This document shows, in pieces, positions 52,260-62,066 of a DNA stretch of 64,000 bases (the stretch's first letter is position 1; each line of letters starts with the position of its first letter). Source of the DNA: Candidatus Binatota bacterium. Lineage in GTDB: Bacteria > Desulfobacterota > Binatia > UBA1149. The DNA is taken from assembly GCA_012960245.1 (NCBI GenBank), contig DUBO01000050.1, positions 102,039 through 166,038 of the forward strand. The letters run 5' to 3'. The position numbers and the translations under genes were made by a program. Under the pieces are notes generated by a model. The model did no database searches and was not told the DNA's origin. It saw only the letters and a program-made list of their open reading frames with translations.

Positions 52260-55013
52260 ATGGACTACAAGGACACACTCAACCTCCCGAGCACTTCGTT
52301 TCCCATGCGTGCCAAGTTGCCACAGCGGGAGCCCGAGTTGCTCAAGCGTTGGCAGGAGGAGGGGCTCTGGCAGCAGATGCGACAGCTGCGGGAGGGCTCC
52401 ACGCCCTTCCTGTTTCATGACGGTCCGCCTTACGCCAACGGTAACATCCACGCGGGCCATGTTCTGAACAAGGTGCTCAAGGACATAGTGGTCAAGTATC
52501 GGCACCTTGCCGGCTTCCGGGTCTCGTTTCGTCCCGGCTGGGACTGCCACGGATTGCCCATAGAGCTGGAGGTCGAGAAAAAACTCGGCCGCAAGAAGAG
52601 AGCGGATACCAGCCGCGTTGAAGTACGGCAGCTGTGCAGGGATTACGCCCTGGACTGCGTTGACCGCCAGCGCGAAGACTTCAAGCGCCTGGGCATACAG
52701 GCCGACTGGGACAATCCGTACCTTACACTGGACAAGGCCTACGAGGCTGACGAACTGCGCGAGCTTGCACACCTGGCTGACTCGGGTGCGTTGTATCACG
52801 GGAGGCGTCCGGTCCACTGGTGCTCATCCTGCCGCACTGCCCTGGCCGAGGCCGAGGTCGAGTATTCGGATCACAGTTCGAGGTCGGTTTATGTTCGCTT
52901 TGCGTTTGCCGGTGCGACCGGTGACTTGCAGGCGCTGGTCGAAGAGGGGCTGGGCGTTGCCATCTGGACCACCACGCCGTGGACCTTGCCCGCCAACCTC
53001 GCCATCTGCGTGAACCCCGGTTTTGATTACGTCGTCGTAGACGCGCCCGGCGGCCCCCTGCTGGTCGCCGAGGGCATGCTCGAGCAGTTACGCGAGGTGT
53101 TGGGCCTGGGTGCCACGCGCGCCACCATCGCCGGCCGCGAACTGGAGGGCATGACGGCTCGCCATCCCTGGCTGGACCGGGATTCGCTGCTCGTGCTCGG
53201 CGACCACGTGACCCTGGAGGCCGGAACCGGCTGCGTGCACACGGCCCCCGGGCACGGCCACGACGACTACGTGGTAGGCCGTCGTTATGGGCTGGAGGTC
53301 TACGCGCCGGTAGACGCTGCCGGTTGTTTTACCTCCGAGCTACCCGAGCTGGAGGGCAAGCACGTCTTCAGCGTCGATGACACGGTGGTCGAGATCCTGC
53401 AGGCTGCCGGCGCCCTGCTGGCCGAAGAAACCATACAGCACAGTTATCCGCACTGCTGGCGCTGCCGGCGACCGATAATATTCAGGGCCACCGACCAGTG
53501 GTTCGTGTCGATGGACAGTATTCGCGAGCGCGCTCTCGAATGCGTGGACGAGGTGAAGTGGATACCGTCGTGGGGACGGGATCGCATACACGGCATGATA
53601 GCCGGCCGACCTGACTGGTGCCTGTCGCGACAACGGGCCTGGGGCGTACCGGTTCCCGCCCTGCACTGCACTGATTGCGGGCAGGCCACCTGTGACGGCG
53701 ATGTCGTCAGGCACGTGGCCGATCTCTTCGAGGAGGAGGGCTCTGACGCTTGGTTTACGCGGGACATCGAGGACCTGCTTCCCGCGGGCTTCGCCTGCCC
53801 GTCCTGCTCGGGCACGAACTTTGAGCGCGACAACGACATCCTCGACGTATGGTTTGATTCGGGCTCGAGCTTCTCCTCGGTGATGGAGCGCGACCACGGC
53901 GAGGGGACCGTTTCGGACCTGTACCTCGAGGGAAGCGACCAGCACCGGGGCTGGTTTCATTCTTCCTTACTCACCAGCGTGGCCACGCGCGACCGTGCGC
54001 CTTACCGCGCGGTGTTGACGCACGGCTTCCTGCTCGACGGAAAAGGTCGCAAGCAGTCCAAGTCGCTCGGTAACGTGGTCGAGCCGGCCAAGGTACTCAA
54101 GCAGTACGGCGCTGACATCATGCGCTTGTGGGTTTCGTCGGAGGACTACCGCGACGACGTGAGCCTGTCGGATGAAATCCTCAAGCGGGTCTCCGACTCC
54201 TACCGCAGGATACGCAACACTGCGCGCAACCTGCTGGGGAACCTGCACGATTTTGACCCCGTGGCCGACGCCGTTGCCTGGGACGACATGGACGATCTCG
54301 ACCGCTGGGTGCTGGCGGAGCTGCACGGTTTCGTGGACCGTTGCCGGGGGGCTTACGAGGGCTGTGAATTTCACGTCGTCTACCGCGAACTCAACAATTT
54401 CTGCAGCGTCGAGCTGAGCTCCCAGTACTTCGACATCGTCAAGGACCGGCTCTATTGCGGGGGACGCGATTCGCGCGAGCGGCGCAGCGCGCAGACCGCT
54501 ATGCGCTCTGTGCTGGAAACCCTTACAGTGCTGGTTGCTCCGGTGTTGTCGTTTACTGCCGAAGAGATATGGGGCCAGATCCCGGGCAACGATGACGCGG
54601 CGAGCGTTTTCATGCAGGATTTTCCCGTGCCTGACGAGAACTGGAACAACGAGATGCTGCTCATGCGCTGGCAGGCCACCTGGACGGCGCGGGCAGCCGT
54701 GACGCGCGCGCTGGAAGAGAAACGCCAGGCCGGCGATATCGGTCACTCGCTCGACGCGAGCGTGGTGCTGGCGGTGCCGTCCGCCGACTTCGAGTTGCTT
54801 GAGCAGGTTGGCGAAGAAACCCTGGCCGCGGTGATCATCGTATCGCAACTGGAGTTGATCCGTTCGGATGGAGACGACACGCGGGTGGAAGTGGCCGCGG
54901 CGCGAGGTGGCAAGTGCGCCCGCTGCTGGAATTACGATGAGCTGGTAGACGAGGGTGACGACACGAAGTTGTTGTGTGGTCGTTGCGGCGATGTGGTCGC
55001 CTCGATCGGATGA
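52260..55013 (+). CDS. ileS: Isoleucyl-tRNA synthetase
   Basis: The 917-aa class I synthetase has HIGH as HAGH (GNIHAGHVLNKVLKDI) and KMSKS as KQSKS (GRKQSKSLGN), the editing domain (WTTTPWTLPANLAI), GWDCHGLPIE, DVWFDSGSS and a C-terminal zinc finger (CARCWNY ... CGRCG). Length matches bacterial type-1 IleRS. The stop overlaps the lspA start (ATGA). The ileS-lspA pair is a conserved order. Confidence 0.96.
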   Translation: MDYKDTLNLPSTSFPMRAKLPQREPELLKRWQEEGLWQQMRQLREGSTPFLFHDGPPYANGNIHAGHVLNKVLKDIVVKYRHLAGFRVSFRPGWDCHGLPIELEVEKKLGRKKRADTSRVEVRQLCRDYALDCVDRQREDFKRLGIQADWDNPYLTLDKAYEADELRELAHLADSGALYHGRRPVHWCSSCRTALAEAEVEYSDHSSRSVYVRFAFAGATGDLQALVEEGLGVAIWTTTPWTLPANLAICVNPGFDYVVVDAPGGPLLVAEGMLEQLREVLGLGATRATIAGRELEGMTARHPWLDRDSLLVLGDHVTLEAGTGCVHTAPGHGHDDYVVGRRYGLEVYAPVDAAGCFTSELPELEGKHVFSVDDTVVEILQAAGALLAEETIQHSYPHCWRCRRPIIFRATDQWFVSMDSIRERALECVDEVKWIPSWGRDRIHGMIAGRPDWCLSRQRAWGVPVPALHCTDCGQATCDGDVVRHVADLFEEEGSDAWFTRDIEDLLPAGFACPSCSGTNFERDNDILDVWFDSGSSFSSVMERDHGEGTVSDLYLEGSDQHRGWFHSSLLTSVATRDRAPYRAVLTHGFLLDGKGRKQSKSLGNVVEPAKVLKQYGADIMRLWVSSEDYRDDVSLSDEILKRVSDSYRRIRNTARNLLGNLHDFDPVADAVAWDDMDDLDRWVLAELHGFVDRCRGAYEGCEFHVVYRELNNFCSVELSSQYFDIVKDRLYCGGRDSRERRSAQTAMRSVLETLTVLVAPVLSFTAEEIWGQIPGNDDAASVFMQDFPVPDENWNNEMLLMRWQATWTARAAVTRALEEKRQAGDIGHSLDASVVLAVPSADFELLEQVGEETLAAVIIVSQLELIRSDGDDTRVEVAAARGGKCARCWNYDELVDEGDDTKLLCGRCGDVVASIG

Positions 55014-55486
55014 CTGCCCGCGCCGTCGGCTTGTTGGCCGCAACCGTCCTGCTGCTCGACCGCCTGACCAAGATGCTACTGCTCGAGTATCTTCCGCGCG
55101 GCGGCTACGTCGAAGTCATCCCCGGTTTCTTCTCGCTTGTCCACGTTCGCAACACCGGCGCTGCCTTCGGCTTGCTGGCCCACGACGGCTGGACCTGGCG
55201 CAGCGTTCTGCTGTCGGTAGTGGCCGCGGCGGCCGTGATCGGCTTGGGCTGGCTGGTTTCCAAGGTGCCCGTGGAGCGCAGGGCCTACAGGGCATCGCTG
55301 GCGGCCATCATGGGTGGCGCGTTGGGAAACCTCTGGGACAGGGTCGCGCACGGCGCGGTACTCGATTTTGCAGACTTCTACCTGGGCGCGTGGCACTGGC
55401 CGGCCTTCAACGTGGCCGACAGTGCCATCAGCGTGGGCGTGGTGGTGCTGCTTTGGTGTACCTGGCGCGAAGGACCGACTGCCTGA
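55010..55486 (+). CDS. lspA: Lipoprotein signal peptidase
   Basis: Cleaves signal peptides of prolipoproteins at the lipid-modified Cys. The 158-aa protein has four membrane segments and the conserved blocks VRNTGAAFGLL, GALGNLWDRV, GAVLDFADFY (catalytic Asp) and FNVADSAISVG (second Asp). The ATG at 55010 overlaps the ileS stop. Confidence 0.95.
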   Translation: MTARAVGLLAATVLLLDRLTKMLLLEYLPRGGYVEVIPGFFSLVHVRNTGAAFGLLAHDGWTWRSVLLSVVAAAAVIGLGWLVSKVPVERRAYRASLAAIMGGALGNLWDRVAHGAVLDFADFYLGAWHWPAFNVADSAISVGVVVLLWCTWREGPTA

Positions 55487-55616
55487 TCTACTGGTGCGCC
55501 CGGCCCCCGGCGTCACTCCAGCGGGAAGGGCTGTTGACGATCCGGGCTTCGGCTGGAACCATGTGCACAGGGCGCTCGGCCAGAGTGTCGCCCTTTTGTC
55601 ACCATTGGAGGAAAAT

Positions 55617-55943
55617 ATGTACACAGGAAAATTTGCAGCCTTTTCATTGGCGATGGTCTTTGTCGCCGCCTGCGCGTCGGGCCCTCTTACCCAGCGCGAA
55701 AAAGGGACCATCACCGGGGCGCTGCTGGGAGCGGGGACCGGTGCCATCATCGGTAACCAGGGTGGCAACGCAGCCGAGGGTGCGGCCATCGGGGCTGCGC
55801 TCGGGGCGCTGAGCGGGGCCAGGGCCGGTGATCAGCAGCAGCGACAGAGCGAGGATCTCGACGGGCTTGAGCGCAAGCTGGACGAGCAGGAGCGCGAAAT
55901 CGAAAACCAGAAACGCCAGATAGAAGAGCTGGAGGCGCGATGA
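55617..55943 (+). CDS. Glycine-zipper lipoprotein
   Basis: The 108-aa protein has a lipoprotein signal (AFSLAMVFVAACAS) followed by a glycine-zipper helix (GALLGAGTGAIIGNQGGN, GAAIGAALGALSGA) and a coiled-coil tail (ERKLDEQEREIENQKRQIEEL). A GGAGGA ribosome binding site sits 5-6 bases before ATG 55617. The N-terminal 60 residues are a close paralogue of the next gene, which it overlaps by 4 bp (ATGA). Confidence 0.85.
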   Translation: MYTGKFAAFSLAMVFVAACASGPLTQREKGTITGALLGAGTGAIIGNQGGNAAEGAAIGAALGALSGARAGDQQQRQSEDLDGLERKLDEQEREIENQKRQIEELEAR

Positions 55944-56686
55944 GATCAGCCCAGGTAAAAGGTTCTCAGCTATCCAGGCTGCGCTTGCTTGCGGTTCTTC
56001 CCGCGATCGCCCTCCTGCTGGCTTCCTGCGCGTCGGGGCCGGCCACCCAGCGCGAAAGGTCTACCGCCACCGGGGCGCTGATCGGCGCCGGCGCCGGCGC
56101 TATCATCGGCAACCAGAGCGGTGACGCGGCCGAGGGTGCTGCCATAGGTGCCGCATTGGGTGCCTTGACGGGTGCCGCCGCGGGAGACCAACAGCAACAG
56201 GCCCGCCAGCGGGGCCAGCGAATCCAACGCCGCCTGGCGGCCCAGGAGCGCGAGCTGGAGCGCAATCGTCGCCTGCTGGCCAGGCTCAGGGCACGCGACC
56301 TCTCGGCGACGGAGTCTGACCGTGGCGTCGTGGTTACCTTGCCCGACGTATTGTTCGAGTTCGGTAGTTCATCGCTCACCCGCGCGGCCAAGCGCAAGAC
56401 CAGGGACGTGGCCGACATCGTGAGTGCCGAGGCTCCGGGCCGCCGCGTGATGGTTGAGGGGCACACCGATTCGATCGGGGCTGCTCTGTACAACCAGGGT
56501 CTCTCTGAACGCCGTGCCCGCGTGGTCGCGGAGTCGCTGTCTACGCATGGAGTTTCGCCGGCGCTGGTCAAGGCGGGCGGCTACGGCGAAAAATACCCGG
56601 TGGCGCCAAACGCCCACCCGGACGGCAGCGACAATCCCACGGGACGCGCGCGCAACAGGCGAGTTGAGGTAGTTATCCTCAACTGA
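55940..56686 (+). CDS. OmpA-family lipoprotein with glycine zipper
   Basis: The 248-aa protein has a lipoprotein signal (LLASCAS), a glycine zipper (GALIGAGAGAIIGNQSGD) almost identical in plan to the preceding gene, a basic coiled-coil linker, and a C-terminal OmpA/peptidoglycan-binding domain (VLFEFGSSSL, VEGHTDSIG, GYGEKYPVAPN, NRRVEVVI). It probably tethers the outer membrane to peptidoglycan, as in YiaD/Pal-like proteins. A terminator follows at 56705-56736. Confidence 0.92.
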   Translation: MRSAQVKGSQLSRLRLLAVLPAIALLLASCASGPATQRERSTATGALIGAGAGAIIGNQSGDAAEGAAIGAALGALTGAAAGDQQQQARQRGQRIQRRLAAQERELERNRRLLARLRARDLSATESDRGVVVTLPDVLFEFGSSSLTRAAKRKTRDVADIVSAEAPGRRVMVEGHTDSIGAALYNQGLSERRARVVAESLSTHGVSPALVKAGGYGEKYPVAPNAHPDGSDNPTGRARNRRVEVVILN

Positions 56687-56704
56687 CAACCGGGAGCAGC
56701 CCGC

Positions 56705-56736
56705 AAAAAAAAGGGCCGCCCCAGTGGGGGCGGCCC
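56705..56736 (-). terminator. Rho-independent terminator of glnA (possibly bidirectional)
   Basis: A perfect 10-bp stem (GGGCCGCCCC 56713-56722 with GGGGCGGCCC 56727-56736) and an AGTG loop. Read leftward, the stem is followed by eight T (A-run at 56705-56712), so it fits the end of glnA, which ends at 56769. It lies just after the OmpA-family gene and might also stop that transcript. Confidence 0.88.
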
Positions 56737-56768
56737 TGCGTATTCCAAGCCTGTTGGTCCTTGACGAC

Positions 56769-58238
56769 TCAGCCGTCGTAGTACAGGGCCAACTCCCAGG
56801 GATGCGGACGCAGCTTCATGTCGGTGACCTGGGCCTGCTTCATGTCGATCCAGGTCTCAAGCAGGCCCTCGTTGAACACGTCGCCCTTGAGCAGGAAGTC
56901 GTGGTCCTTGGTCAGGGCCGCCAGCGAGTCTTCGAGCGAAGAGGGCACGCTTGCTACCTTTGCCTTGCGAAGCTCGGCCTTTGACAGCGAGTAGATGTCC
57001 TTGTCCAAGGGCTGTCCCGGGTCCAGTTTCCGCTCGATGCCGTCCAGTCCCGCCATCAGCATGGCCGCAAACGCCAAGTAGGGGTTGGCCATCGGGTCTG
57101 GAAAGCGAACCTCAATGCGCTTGGCCTTGGGTGAAGGCGAGTAGGTCGGGATTCTCACCGCGGCTGAGCGGTTGCGGCTCGAGTAGGCCAGGTTGATCGG
57201 AGCCTCGAAGCCCGGCACCAGCCGGCGGTAGGAGTTCGTGGTCGGGTTGGTGAACGAGCACAAGGCCGGTGCGTGTTGCAGTATGCCGGCTATGTAGTGC
57301 ATGGCGGTCTTCGACATGCCCGCGTACTCGTTACCGGCGAAGGTCGGCTTGTTGCCCTTCCAGATCGACTGGTGGGTGTGCATGCCGGTACCGTTGTCTC
57401 CAAACACGGGCTTGGGCATGAACGTGGCCGTCTTGCCGTTGCGGCGAGCTACGTTCTTGACGACGTACTTGTACCAGAGCAACGCGTCGCCCATTGGTAC
57501 CAGCGGCAGGCGGTAGAGGTCTATCTCTGCCTGGCCGGCGGTCGCCACTTCATGGTGATGCTTCTCGACGTGCAGGCCCACTTCTTCCATGGTCTGTACC
57601 ATCTCGGTGCGCAGGTCGCTCATGCTGTCGACCGGCGAAACCGGGAAGTAGCCTTCCTTGTAGCGTGGCTTGTGGCCCAGGTTCTGGCCGCCGTCCTCGC
57701 CGGTGTTCCACTGGCCCTCGACCGAGTCGACTTCGTAGAAGGCCGAGTTTTCGGTCTGGTCGTAGCGAACGCTGTCGAAGACGAAGAACTCGGGCTCGGG
57801 GCCGAACACAGCGTCGGAGCCCAGTCCGGTGGACTTCAGGAAGTTGACTGCTTTCGCACCGATGTAGCGGGGGTCCCTGTCGTAGGGCTCCCGCGTCATC
57901 GGGTCTTCGATGTTGCACACCAGTGACAGCGTGGGTCGCTCAAAGAACGGGTCGATGACCGCGCTGTCGGGGTCCGGGATGACCAGCATGTCGGAGTTGT
58001 CGATGGTCTTCCAGCCGCGGATAGAAGATCCGTCAAAGCCCAAGCCGTTCTCAAATACGTCTTCTTCGAACTCGCTCAGTGGGGTCGTGAAGTGCTGCCA
58101 GGTTCCGGGAAGGTCGCAGAACTTGTAGTCGATCATCTCGACGCCGTTCTTCTTTGCATTGGCGATGACCTTGGCGCCCGCCGATGCCTTTGCAGCCGAC
58201 CTGCTCTTTTTTGTCTGGGTTTTCTTTTTCGTTGCCAT
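56769..58238 (-). CDS. glnA: Glutamine synthetase, type I
   Basis: The 489-aa enzyme (glutamate + ammonia + ATP to glutamine) has FDGSSIRGW, metal residues in [12 protein letters not shown] and [13 protein letters not shown], the NGTGMHTH active-site block and [19 protein letters not shown]. The adenylylation Tyr region ([11 protein letters not shown]) is present, so GlnE-type control is possible. There is an N-terminal Lys/Ser-rich extension ([16 protein letters not shown]). Ribosome binding site AAGGAG at about 12 bases. It follows glnB on the same strand, separated by a terminator. Confidence 0.96.
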   Translation of the reverse strand: MATKKKTQTKKSRSAAKASAGAKVIANAKKNGVEMIDYKFCDLPGTWQHFTTPLSEFEEDVFENGLGFDGSSIRGWKTIDNSDMLVIPDPDSAVIDPFFERPTLSLVCNIEDPMTREPYDRDPRYIGAKAVNFLKSTGLGSDAVFGPEPEFFVFDSVRYDQTENSAFYEVDSVEGQWNTGEDGGQNLGHKPRYKEGYFPVSPVDSMSDLRTEMVQTMEEVGLHVEKHHHEVATAGQAEIDLYRLPLVPMGDALLWYKYVVKNVARRNGKTATFMPKPVFGDNGTGMHTHQSIWKGNKPTFAGNEYAGMSKTAMHYIAGILQHAPALCSFTNPTTNSYRRLVPGFEAPINLAYSSRNRSAAVRIPTYSPSPKAKRIEVRFPDPMANPYLAFAAMLMAGLDGIERKLDPGQPLDKDIYSLSKAELRKAKVASVPSSLEDSLAALTKDHDFLLKGDVFNEGLLETWIDMKQAQVTDMKLRPHPWELALYYDG

Positions 58239-58343
58239 GTCGGGGTGGTTCTCCTTAAGCGCTTAGTGTTGCGATGCTGGCCTCGTGCATTCGGCGGGGC
58301 CGTGGGGGTCGTTCAAGTCTGTATAGTCCAAAGCGGTAACATT

Positions 58344-58373
58344 AAAAAACGGGCCGGCACATGACCGACCCGT
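58344..58373 (-). terminator. Rho-independent terminator after glnB
   Basis: Read leftward, ACGGGTCGG (58365-58373) pairs with CCGGCCCGT (58349-58357, one G-U pair) around a 7-base loop, followed by a run of six T. It separates glnB from glnA, so glnA probably has its own promoter in 58239-58343. Confidence 0.8.
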
Positions 58374-58412
58374 CCGGGGATCCCTCGTGAATGCTTCCCC
58401 GTACGAGTTTGG

Positions 58413-58754
<342 letters not shown>

Positions 58755-58877
58755 TCATGGCCTCCAGTCAGCAGGGGCGCTCTCCGTTCCAAGCGGCGTA
58801 TATTAGTCAATAGACCCGGTGTGTAAAGGGAGTGAGCAGTATTTTTTGCCGTCCTGGACAAGGATACCGCCACGGCT

Positions 58878-58983
58878 CGCTCCTCAGCACCGCACCCCTT
58901 GTTAGCAAGGCCGGTGCCAGACCTCTCGAGCCGGCGATCCACGCCAACCGTGGGTTCTTTTCAGCAGGAGGTGCTGAGGAGCG
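58878..58983. repeat. 14-bp perfect inverted repeat flanking 78 bp in the glnB-djlA intergenic region
   Basis: CGCTCCTCAGCACC (58878-58891) and GGTGCTGAGGAGCG (58970-58983) are perfect reverse complements. The intervening DNA is GC-rich with shorter internal complementarities. No T-run follows and no open reading frame explains it. The whole intergenic stretch 58752-59030 otherwise shows no gene. Confidence 0.6.
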
Positions 58984-59030
58984 GCCTTCGGCTGCACGAA
59001 AAACCGGCACTGCACGTGTCTTGGGCAGGT

Positions 59031-59834
59031 TCAGGAGGCCAATCCGGCTTCTTTGAGAGTCTGCCAGGCCGCGTTTATGTCTTTCATTCGGCGTTCGGCC
59101 AGGTCCCGGAACTCCGGGCCCAGCTGGCGGACCCTGTCGGGGTGATTCTCGAGCGAAAGGTTGCGCCATGCTGTCTTGATCTGCTCGGCCGAGGCGTTTC
59201 GATCCTGCCCCAGCGTGGCCAGGGCCCGGTCTACCTGTGATTCGTGGTCGGCCCGCGCCTGCCCGGCCCCGCCGGCGTAAGCTCCAGCTCCAGCAAAGGC
59301 GCCCAGGCCCAGGAGATTGACCACCTGTTCGAGAAAGAGTTGTTCGGGCTCGCTGACCTCGCCGTCTGCCCTTGCGACCTCGCCCAGTAATTCGAGCAAC
59401 ATCAGCCTTTCGCGTAACCCGAAGCGGTTGGAGAACTCGTGGCACAGAGATTCAACCGACTCCTGGGAGCTGGCCGCATCCTTGATGAGGTCGCGGATCC
59501 ACAGCAGCCGTTCGTCTCGGTAGCCGAGCCGATGGTGGAAGAACTCGCGTATTACGCTGACTTCACGGCGGTCGAGATTGCCGTCCACCTGCGCCATGCG
59601 GGTCATGAGGGCGACCAGCAGCTCAACGAAGCGGTTGTGGGCCTCGGTCTGGCTCTTCGTGTAGAACTCGACCGCACGGTGGCGTAGCCACCAGCTTATG
59701 GCAGCCCCGGCTACTCCTACTACCACCACGAAGGCCAGCAGCAGGCGCAGCACGCCTATGAGTAGCGGGGATCCTCCCACCAGCAGCAACAGCAGGGCGA
59801 TCCAAAGACACCCGAGGTTTCCCCTGTAGCTCAT
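59031..59834 (-). CDS. DjlA-like membrane J-domain protein with TerB domain
   Basis: The 267-aa protein has an N-terminal membrane segment or hairpin (about 8-48), a TerB/DjlA helical domain (about 65-170; LLVALMTRMAQVDGNLDRRE, LGEVARADGEVS), a Gly/Ala-rich linker, and a C-terminal J domain (about 203-267) with the HPD motif (LENHPDRVRQLG). It recruits DnaK to the membrane in the manner of DjlA. Confidence 0.88.
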   Translation of the reverse strand: MSYRGNLGCLWIALLLLLVGGSPLLIGVLRLLLAFVVVVGVAGAAISWWLRHRAVEFYTKSQTEAHNRFVELLVALMTRMAQVDGNLDRREVSVIREFFHHRLGYRDERLLWIRDLIKDAASSQESVESLCHEFSNRFGLRERLMLLELLGEVARADGEVSEPEQLFLEQVVNLLGLGAFAGAGAYAGGAGQARADHESQVDRALATLGQDRNASAEQIKTAWRNLSLENHPDRVRQLGPEFRDLAERRMKDINAAWQTLKEAGLAS

Positions 59835-59867
59835 AGTCTAAGCCGCTTTTTTCCGCCGGAAACAAAG

Positions 59868-59944
59868 TGGTCGGGGTGAGAGGATTTGAACCTCCGGCTC
59901 CTGCGACCCGAACGCAGTACTCTACCAGACTGAGCTACACCCCG
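59868..59944 (-). tRNA. tRNA-Pro (anticodon CGG)
   Basis: The 77-nt gene includes encoded CCA. Acceptor stem CGGGGTG/CACCCCG, D arm, anticodon stem CTGCG/CGCAG with loop TTCGGGT (anticodon CGG, reading CCG), T arm GGAGG-TTCAAAT-CCTCT, and discriminator A all fit bacterial tRNA-Pro. Confidence 0.96.
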
Positions 59945-60019
59945 AACTAGAAACCGGGAAACGAGGGTGGAATACCACGCCCACCGCCAAAAGCGAAGCC
60001 CGTAGGCAGGGGGGTCTTG

Positions 60020-60667
60020 TCAGGCGGCGTGCATGGCGGCGATGGTCTCGCTGTAATCGGCGGCGCCGAATATCCCGGATCCCGACACGACCACGTCAAC
60101 GCCGGCTTCTACGACCCTCGAGATGTTGTCGGCTTTTACGCCACCGTCGACTTCAAGCAAGCATTTACTGCCCGTTTTCTTCTTGAGATCGCTCAGGGTT
60201 TGCAGCTTGGGCAGGGAGTTTTCCATGAAACTCTGACCACCGAAACCGGGCACCACGCTCATTATGAGTATCATCGCCGCCCTCTCGATCCAGGGCGAGA
60301 CGGCTTCTACCGGTGTTGCAGGGTTGATGGCCAGCGACGCACGGCAGCCGTGGCTTTCTATGGCCGACAGGGCGGCTTCGACGTCGTCGACAACTTCGCA
60401 ATGCACGGTGATCCAGTCGGCTCCCGCCCGGACGAAGGACTCGACGAAATCAAGGGGTTTTTCGACCATGAGGTGGACGTCCAGCGGCAGCTCGGTGGCC
60501 TTGTCCAGGGCCCCCACCAGGTCGGGGCCCAGGGTGAGGTTGGGTACGAAGTGGCCGTCCATGACGTCCACGTGGATGAGGTCGGCACCGGCCAGTTCAA
60601 CCGCGCGGGCTTCTTCGGCCAGGCGACCGAAGTCGGCGGCGAGTATGGATGGAGCGATAAGGGCCAT
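60020..60667 (-). CDS. rpe: Ribulose-phosphate 3-epimerase
   Basis: Interconverts ribulose-5-phosphate and xylulose-5-phosphate in the pentose phosphate pathway. The 215-aa TIM barrel has IAPSILAADFG, HVDVMDGHFVPNLTLGP, DVHLMV, MSVVPGFGGQSF and EVDGGVKADN, containing the metal-binding His and Asp residues. It lies 79 bp downstream of rsmB in the same direction. Confidence 0.96.
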   Translation of the reverse strand: MALIAPSILAADFGRLAEEARAVELAGADLIHVDVMDGHFVPNLTLGPDLVGALDKATELPLDVHLMVEKPLDFVESFVRAGADWITVHCEVVDDVEAALSAIESHGCRASLAINPATPVEAVSPWIERAAMILIMSVVPGFGGQSFMENSLPKLQTLSDLKKKTGSKCLLEVDGGVKADNISRVVEAGVDVVVSGSGIFGAADYSETIAAMHAA

Positions 60668-60746
60668 GCGCGTTTATACGGATCGTGTCCGGGACGGGCA
60701 AACGCCGGTCGCTGCCCGCGGCGTCGCGGCTGCCTGAAGGCCGGTC

Positions 60747-62066
60747 TCAGCGACGGCGCAGCCGCGCGGCAAAGAAGCCGTCGCAGCCGTGCAGGTGAGG
60801 AAAGGTACGAAGCCGCCCGCGGGCATCGAGCAGGGGCTGCAGGCAGGCGGCTGCCTCATCGTTGGCCACCGGTTCGGTGAAGTCGTCGTTCTCGGCCAGG
60901 AAACGGTCTACCACTGCGTCGTTTTCGGCGTCCACCAGTGTGCAGGTCGAGTAGACCAGCACCCCGCCCGGAGCAACGCGCTCGGCGGCGAGCTGCAGTA
61001 GCTCGCCTTGTCGGGACGCGAGGTCGGCGAGGTCCGACGGCTGTCGTCGCCAACGTATTTCAGGGTTCTGCCTCAGGGTTCCCAATCCCGAGCAGGGCGC
61101 GTCGACCAGTACGGCGTCAAAATCGTCGTCCGTGTCGAGCTGCCGCAACGTGCAGGCGTGGAATTCCACGTTTTCCTGTCCGCTGGCCTCCAGGGTCAAG
61201 GCCACGCGGGATCGGGCTCCACGAGCCGGGTCGACTGCAATCACGTGCCCATTTTCGCCGCCCGGTCCCTGGCCTGCCAGGCGTGCCGCGTAGGCGGTTT
61301 TACCACCGGGCGCGGCGCAGGCGTCGAGCACGCGCTGCCCGGGTCGGGGGTCGAGATACAACACGACCAGCTGCGAGGCCTCGCCCTGGGACACGGCTAT
61401 GCCACTCCAGTCCCCGGTGTTGAGAGCCAGCAACGCGTCGGGGGCGTAGTGCGCAGCTGTTGCCTCTACCCCGCGCGCGGCCAACTCGGCCAGGGCCTGT
61501 TCACGTGGCAGCAGGCAGCGCAGCACGGTGGGCGCGGCCGTGTTGTTGGCCGCCAGCAACGCAACGGTCTCGTCTTTACCGAGCTGGTCGAGCCAGTCCT
61601 GCACCAGCCACCGCGGGTGCGAGTATTCCAGCGACAGTCGTGCCGCTGTTCCCACCCTCGCGGCATCGGGCAGCGCTGGAGCGCCCTGTCGTATGGCCCT
61701 GCGGAGCACGGCGTTGACCATGCCCGCGGCGCGGCGCTGGTGGCGACGCGCGAGGTCTACCGAACTGTTGACCGCGGCCCACTCGGGTACGCGGTCGAGG
61801 TGGCGCAGCTGGAACAGCCCGAGCCTGATGGCTTCGAGCACCGGAGCATCGATGGCGCTGAGCTTGCGGTTCGAAAGCGTTTTTATCTCGTGGTCCAGTG
61901 CCAGGCGCCAGGCCAGCGATCCGTATACCAGCAGCGTGGCCAGTGCGCTGTCACGTCGGTCGAGCTGGTCGAGCTCCAGCTGACGGGACAGGGCGGCGTC
62001 GGAGAAGGCGCCCACGTTTACCCGCAGCAACACCTCCAGGGCCACCGATCGTGAATCAGCTTTCAT
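60747..62066 (-). CDS. rsmB: 16S rRNA m5C967 methyltransferase (RsmB/Sun)
   Basis: The 439-aa protein has an N-terminal NusB-like RNA-binding domain (about 1-140; VALEVLLRVNVGAFSD, AGMVNAVLRRAIR) and a C-terminal SAM methyltransferase domain with VLDACAAPGGKTAYAA, DAPCSGLGTLRQNPEIRW (catalytic Cys) and YSTCTL (second Cys). ATG 62066 overlaps fmt by 11 bp, the normal order def-fmt-rsmB. Confidence 0.95.
   Translation of the reverse strand: MKADSRSVALEVLLRVNVGAFSDAALSRQLELDQLDRRDSALATLLVYGSLAWRLALDHEIKTLSNRKLSAIDAPVLEAIRLGLFQLRHLDRVPEWAAVNSSVDLARRHQRRAAGMVNAVLRRAIRQGAPALPDAARVGTAARLSLEYSHPRWLVQDWLDQLGKDETVALLAANNTAAPTVLRCLLPREQALAELAARGVEATAAHYAPDALLALNTGDWSGIAVSQGEASQLVVLYLDPRPGQRVLDACAAPGGKTAYAARLAGQGPGGENGHVIAVDPARGARSRVALTLEASGQENVEFHACTLRQLDTDDDFDAVLVDAPCSGLGTLRQNPEIRWRRQPSDLADLASRQGELLQLAAERVAPGGVLVYSTCTLVDAENDAVVDRFLAENDDFTEPVANDEAAACLQPLLDARGRLRTFPHLHGCDGFFAARLRRR

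Noticed and set aside
58807-59445. Reverse frame of 212 codons across the glnB-djlA intergenic region
   Set aside because: Arg/Gly/Pro-rich composition, overlaps the J domain of the DjlA-like gene in another frame, no family features.
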